From: Callaeas wilsoni
Lineage: Eukaryota > Chordata > Aves > Passeriformes > Callaeidae
NCBI GenBank assembly: GCA_013398955.1
Contig: VWPU01003056.1
Span: 248,001 to 312,000 of the forward strand
Length of the DNA stretch: 64,000 bases
Direction of reading: 5' to 3'
This document shows positions 59,201-64,000 of this stretch, one piece after another. Both the position numbers and the translations under genes were made by a program. Below the pieces are notes generated by a model. The model was given only the letters and a program-made list of their open reading frames with translations. It was not told where the DNA came from and did not search any database. Within the stretch, counting starts at the first letter, position 1; every line of letters starts with the position of its first letter.

Positions 59201-60920
59201 CTGCAGCATGACTGTCCCTGCAGCAACCCCAATGTCCTCCCATCCCAAGGAGACCCACCCAATGCCACCAGAGAACTTCAAACTAGGACAGCAAAGTATC
59301 CCCACACTGTCCCATTTACCCCCAAAAGTGAGGTCTTGGCTCCTTTGCCATCAGAGGATGCTCTGGAGCAGGGTGTGTCACCCTGAGGGGTTTGGAGAAA
59401 TCAGCCTCCCAATGTCACAGTGGAGATGGGATGACCCCAGATGGCCTCATAGGGCCTTTCCCTAAAAGCTTCTCAGAATATCCACAGAGTCCTTCGGCCA
59501 CAAATTGTCCCCCTTGCAGACTGATGGATGCTCTGGCTCCAGCACTCACTTTGTCTCTGCTCCACCTTCTTTTTCAAAGCTTCAGTCAATTAAAGGCAAA
59601 CTCTCCATGTTCACCCCACCAGGTTTTAAAATAAACACCAGGTTTAAAAAATCAGAGAAATATAATTAGATCTTCATGATCGTCCAGCATTTCTACAGAT
59701 TTATTTCCTATAGGAGATGGGCTGTTTTCCCTACACGATCATTTCTATGGACATCCACTGTTTTTTATCCCCATTAAATATTACAAGCATCTCTTAGGAT
59801 TTCTTTCATAAGGACTTACTGGGATTTCCAAGGGAGTAACTCATATCAGTTTAAACTCTCTCGCTGCAGCTCCCAGTGCAGCCTCGGAGACTCCTACATG
59901 GGGTTTTGCTGAGAGCTCTGATCCAGGCTGGTGAGATGACAGCAGCCACACAGCCTGGCTTTGCCTGAGCTGGGCGTTTTGACCCAGCCAGTGAGTACTG
60001 ATGAAGGTGAAAAGGTGAATATTTCCTGTTATGAAAAATAAATTTCAATTTTCAGGCAAACAAGAAGCTGTAATGTATACAAACAGCAGATTTGGGCCAG
60101 ACCAAACACCTAACACTTGTGGCTGTAACTGTCACCTGCTACATGATGTCTCCAGGTGCATCTCTGTCCTGAGCTCCTCCTGTGTGCCGGGTCAATGCAT
60201 CCTGTAGGTGTGGGCACGCACTGGCACACTCCCAGGGTACATCACTCACCTGGACACTCAAGGGCAGCCTGAAGCCCTCAAAAGAGCTCAGGGATGGAAC
60301 ACTGTACCCTGCAAGGGGGACATGGACAGCAAAGGCTCGATCTGGGTGCAAGTGGCCATTTCATTTTTGGGGGGGGGGCATATTTTCCTCCTCTCGAGCT
60401 CTCAAAGCAAGGAGCACATCCCAAACTGTAGTGGCTCAGTGGTCAAGGTGGTTACTCCTCTGCACGAAGGGAAGTGCAAAACATGGGGAGGAAAACCAGC
60501 TGTTTTGATAAATACACTCACAACAGGATCTGCTTGAGGCCCGGGAAGACGGACACGTGGGGAACATGGGGTGTCACAGGTACACCCCTGGTGCGAGCGT
60601 GTCACCAGGCGGAACCGGCTCCTCAGCAGGGCTCAAGACAAAAAAGAGGTTGTGGGGAACAAGGTGAGAAGGATACCTTGGGTTTGCTGGTGTGGAGGAT
60701 TTGTTTGTTTGGGGACTTAAGCAGCAGTTTTGCATCCCTGGTTGCCATGGCAGCACAGGCACTGCCTCGAGCAAGGCCAGCACTGGCCACGCCCAGCTGG
60801 GGCCCAACCAGCTGCAGCCCCAAAACTGCAGTGAGACTGAGCAAAGCAAGGAGAAAATCCAGGGCCCTGGACCAGGCTCAGACCCTGCCTGCGAGCAGGG
60901 ACACATCGTCCCCACCCAGG
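56256..60920. other. Unique non-coding sequence with AT-rich candidate elements
   Basis: No gene is recognised. A TATA-like TGTATAAAAGG lies near 56908 without a supported start site. Positions 56980-57236 are AT-rich with several regulatory-type motifs, listed separately. Positions 57290-57460 have scattered CpGs. Positions 59375-59480 end in a decayed repeat-like string (CATAGGGCCTTTCC) too diverged to classify. Confidence 0.4.
57190..57235. promoter_or_regulatory. TCF, HNF1-like and FOX-like motif group
   Basis: ATCAAAG (57190-57196) matches a TCF/LEF core, GTTAATTATT (57220-57229) matches most of one HNF1 site, and TTGTTTAC (57228-57235) matches a forkhead core overlapping it. The group sits at the end of an AT-rich, repeat-free block. 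This is motif matching by eye. Chance occurrence is possible. Confidence 0.25.
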
Positions 60921-61205
60921 GGCTCCTTGGCCACCTCCTTCCAGAGGTCCCTGGCCATTGCTTTCCATGAGGTCCTTGGCCACGGCATTCCAGGAGGTCC
61001 TTGGACATTGCTTTCCAAAAGCTCATTGGCCACAGCTTTCCATGAGCTCCTTGGCCACCAGTTTCCATAAGCACTTAGATCACTGCCTTCCATGAGCTCC
61101 TTGAGCATCTCTTTCCAAAATCTCCATGGCTTCCACCTTCTGGTCCTTTCCAGAAGGTTCTTGGCCATCACTTTCCAGCATATCCTTGGCCATGGCTTTC
61201 TGCTG
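60921..61205. repeat. 25-bp minisatellite, about 11 copies
   Basis: The phrase CTCCTTGGCC and its variants recur at 60923, 60947, 60972, 60997, 61022, 61047, 61072, 61097 and 61122, almost exactly 25 bases apart. After one irregular gap they recur at 61157 and 61182. The second half of each unit reads ATTGCTTTCCATGA or a variant. Units differ at several positions, so the array is not newly expanded. Because 25 is not a multiple of three, each frame cycles through the unit every 75 bases, and the array lacks stops in most frames, producing long Lys/Trp-rich or Leu-rich pseudo-proteins on both strands. Confidence 0.92.
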
Positions 61206-64000
61206 GACCCAGCTGCCTCCCCTGCGCTGCTCCACAGCCAGACCCAGCACTTTTGACACCAATTAACAGCAGCAGTCATGGAAAATCCACACTTTCCCAT
61301 TCCCACCTGGCTGACACACCGAGGAGGTGACCCTGGCACCACCTTTTCTCAATCCCATCTTCACAACAGCATTAAGGGGCCGTTCCCTTTGCTGCCCATG
61401 CATGACAGCGAGGGATGCAGGACCCCAAACTTCACACCTTCAGCACATTTCCTGGCTGCTGCACTTCCCTCATCACAGCTCCCAGTGCCTCTGTTCCCAT
61501 CTCAAATCCATGCTATCCTTCTCCATGTTGCGTTGAGTGCTTCTCTTTATTGTCCTGTTTGTCTCCTCTCCACAGTGTAATCTTATCTTGTTAGAGAGGT
61601 GCTGGGCAGTGTTTACTTTGTTTTACTTTTGTGGTGCTTTTAATTCTAAATTCTCTTCATTTGGGCAGCACTTTATCAGCTGTGGGAAGCTGAAGGAAGC
61701 TATCTTTCATCCTTATCAAAATTCCTCTCCTTTCATTATCTCCAGGGCTGCTACAAAGCATCAAAAGGGCATCTTTGTTCTTGCAATCTAATATAATTCC
61801 GAATACAGCAATTCAAGCCTTTTGAGAAAGTTATGGACACAGGCAGACATCCATTACCACCCCTCACTGCCCCAGCAATGCTCCCACAGGAGCCCCATAG
61901 CTGTTTTGGGGCTGCCCAGTGTTAAGGGGTGCAAGGAGGAGGAAAAGGACATTTTTAGAGCTGAAGATGAAGGATGAGGATAAGTCAGTGTAGGTCTTGA
62001 GCATCTCTGGCCATGATGTCACTCCATGGGTGTGAGAGTGGCCCTGGGGCTTGGGGGGACAGTGGGCAGGTTTTTCCACTGGTGATGTGCTCCGCTGGAA
62101 GTGCTGCTCCATGCCAGATGCCGGGGAGATGGTCCAGATGTTCCCTCCTGGCTCTGTCTGTGGCAGAGTCGTCTGCAATCATCGATCTTGTTGTATCTGC
62201 CCTGTGAGAAGCCGTGCGAGGCCCGGGGTGGGCTGGGGGTCATCAGCAGTGATGGAGGATGCTGATGGTCATGGCCAGCCACGGGGAGGAGGTGACAGAC
62301 CTTCCATTGCCAGATGTGACAAGGGCGGAGTGAGTGGCCAAGAGAGGTGGAAGCAGAGTCACAGGGAGCTTCTGCCTGGGAGCATTTCCTGGGTGAAGGG
62401 ATCACTGAAGAGGTTTGAGTGCAGTCTGGATTGAAATCCTCCTTGCTGGGGCAGCCAGGAGCCCTGTCCCTCACAGTCCCACTCTCCCCAGGTTTTGTGC
62501 AGCCACCCAACGCCGAGAGCCAATGCAGGATTTTCACCACACCTCAGAACCCTGTATGTCTTCCTAAGTGCCCAGTAAAGCCCACCCTCTCGCTGTCCCA
62601 GCCCAGACCTCGCTCCTGGCTCCTCCTCTCTCCCCGTGCTCAGCAGAGCAGATACCTGGAGCCCTGGATGCCCCACGTCACAGCCCAGGGTGGCACAGGC
62701 ACCCACCTTCCCCTTCCACACCCCTCCAGCCCCTCTGTCCCCGGCACCACTCCAGCCTGACCCCTCCCCCCAGCTCACCCACATTTCACTGATAACCAGG
62801 TGTGAAGGTGGAAAAGCTTTTTAAAGCTCCTGAAATTAAGGAACATGAGGGGGCTTCGATAGGTTTTGGAATAAATTGCCCATGAAAGTGCTGGGGAAAA
62901 CCTATCTAGGGAAAAAAAGAGAGAAAGAGGGCGCGATAATGATATATCTAGGAAGTAGGGAAAAGGAGAGATCGGGAAGCGACTGGCTGATTGTTCCATA
63001 AGCACCTCTTAAAAGCAAACACAATAGACATGAGCAGTTTTTAAAATGACAGACAATACAATGGGAGATAATATATTTAAAACCCATATCAGTTGTTAAC
63101 AGACCATAAAAACGCCGGTACATTAATCTGTGCTGTCTGTCATAGACTCATGAAGCAGCTGTGTTATTTTATAGTATCATTCCTGCGGGCTTCTCTGACA
63201 CTTCCACAAATACATCTCAATTTATTTGGGTATGAACAAATAGAAATATTGAATTCTTCTTACTCTGCTTCTGCTGCTCTTTTATTGCACCCCCCCAGCC
63301 CCGACAACTTGTGGCATATACTTCGTACAGCTTTGACAGTGAATTTTATCTGCCCAAATGATTGGTTTAATAGAAATGCTCTGCAGACCCACGGCCATCC
63401 CACAAATCCGCTGGAGGTGCTCCCACCCCCTTCCCTGCTCCCTGGCACAGCCCAGGAGAGAGGGGAGTTCTGGCCCCCACACCACTACAAGCAAATGTTT
63501 GACACAAATTATTCCAGGCAATGACACGTGGTAGGTTCAAAGCTCAATACAGGCTTTGGTGTGGGCCCTTCAAAGAAGAGGCATTTCTGGTTTGGATCCC
63601 AGGGGATGCTGGGGAGGAATAGCGTAAGAAGCTGCAAAGTGCTTGGCTCGTGTCTAATGACAGTGGAAGGAGAGCGGGAGCCAGCCTGGGGAAAAGCAGG
63701 ACAGGGGCTGCAAAGGGCTGGTGCTGGGGGAGCTGGCTGGGTTTTTTTTAATATTGAACCCAGAGCTTTGATCTCCTTTAAGATGCGAGCTGAGCCCTGG
63801 TGCCACCTGCAAGGGCAGTGTCACTGTGCCCCTCTCTGCTCAGCCTGAACCCCAAACTCAGTGCCAACAGCGCTGGCAGTGTGTGGTGTTCCCAGGAAAT
63901 CTGTGGGCCACTTCCAGCAGCAGCAAAGGGAGGACAAACCTCTGCATGGGCACAGAAGGAAAGCACCCACTCAGCAGCTCCCACAGGTGAGCAGGTACCC
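61206..64000. other. Unique sequence to the window end
   Basis: No gene is recognised. Positions 61540-61800 are T-rich. Positions 63010-63290 are a long AT-rich, repeat-free block (ATATATTTAAAACCC, TTATTTTATAGTATC) and a candidate conserved element. A run of eight T lies near 63744. The last 300 bases show nothing specific. Confidence 0.4.

Noticed and set aside
59375..59480. Decayed CR1-like 3' end
   Set aside because: Only scattered words match; the resemblance is too weak to support a call.
60425..60465. tRNA-Ser-like string (GTGGCTCAGTGGTCAAGG)
   Set aside because: Only a box A-like segment is present; no box B, T arm or acceptor stem can be found at the right spacing.
60474..61342. 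Long overlapping frames on both strands that look like a repetitive protein
   Set aside because: They are produced by the 25-bp minisatellite, which has few stops in any frame, and show no recognisable domain.

Overview
This window looks like gene-free DNA from a songbird-type (passerine) bird genome. The evidence is the repeat content. At least fifteen fragments of the avian CR1 LINE are present on both strands. Near position 12,400 there is also a SINE with a tRNA-Ile-like head and a CR1-like tail, which matches my recollection of the passerine TguSINE1 family. I recognise no protein domain, no rRNA, no functional tRNA and no bacterial-type operon anywhere. Most open frames are short, overlap on opposite strands, and have the composition of translated non-coding DNA or repeats. 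I therefore annotate no CDS.

Layout. 1-16,440: unique sequence with minus-strand CR1 pieces at 3.8, 4.2, 6.4, 6.9, 13.5 and 16.0 kb, one plus-strand CR1 at 8.0 kb, the tRNA-Ile SINE at 12.4 kb and the first copy of a duplicated element at 15.2 kb. 16,440-16,760: the densest CpG cluster in the window. 16,760-36,500: a long, almost repeat-free stretch of mixed unique sequence. 36,500-46,400: an ancient amniote repeat remnant, a TG-rich simple repeat at 37.9-38.1 kb and a run of plus-strand CR1 copies (38.1, 39.5, 43.2, 44.7, 45.5 kb). 46,400-54,400: an old MIR-type SINE, a T/G-only tract at 48.3 kb, A-rich and TA/CA simple repeats, minus-strand CR1 copies at 49.2, 51.3 and 54.2 kb, and the second copy of the duplicated element at 52.4 kb. 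54,400-64,000: unique AT-rich sequence, a smaller CpG cluster at 56.1 kb and a 25-bp minisatellite at 60.9-61.2 kb.

The most interesting signal is a pair of about 155-bp non-coding elements, 37 kb apart and in the same orientation (15,201 and 52,441). Their left 60 bases are nearly identical, and they match none of the CR1, SINE or simple repeats here. They could be duplicated enhancers or two relics of an unrecognised old repeat family. Several AT-rich blocks dense in homeodomain, FOX, TCF or AP-1-like motifs make this plausible as a regulatory gene desert or large intron. Sequence conservation cannot be judged from one genome, so this remains inference. No discrete new biological system can be claimed.
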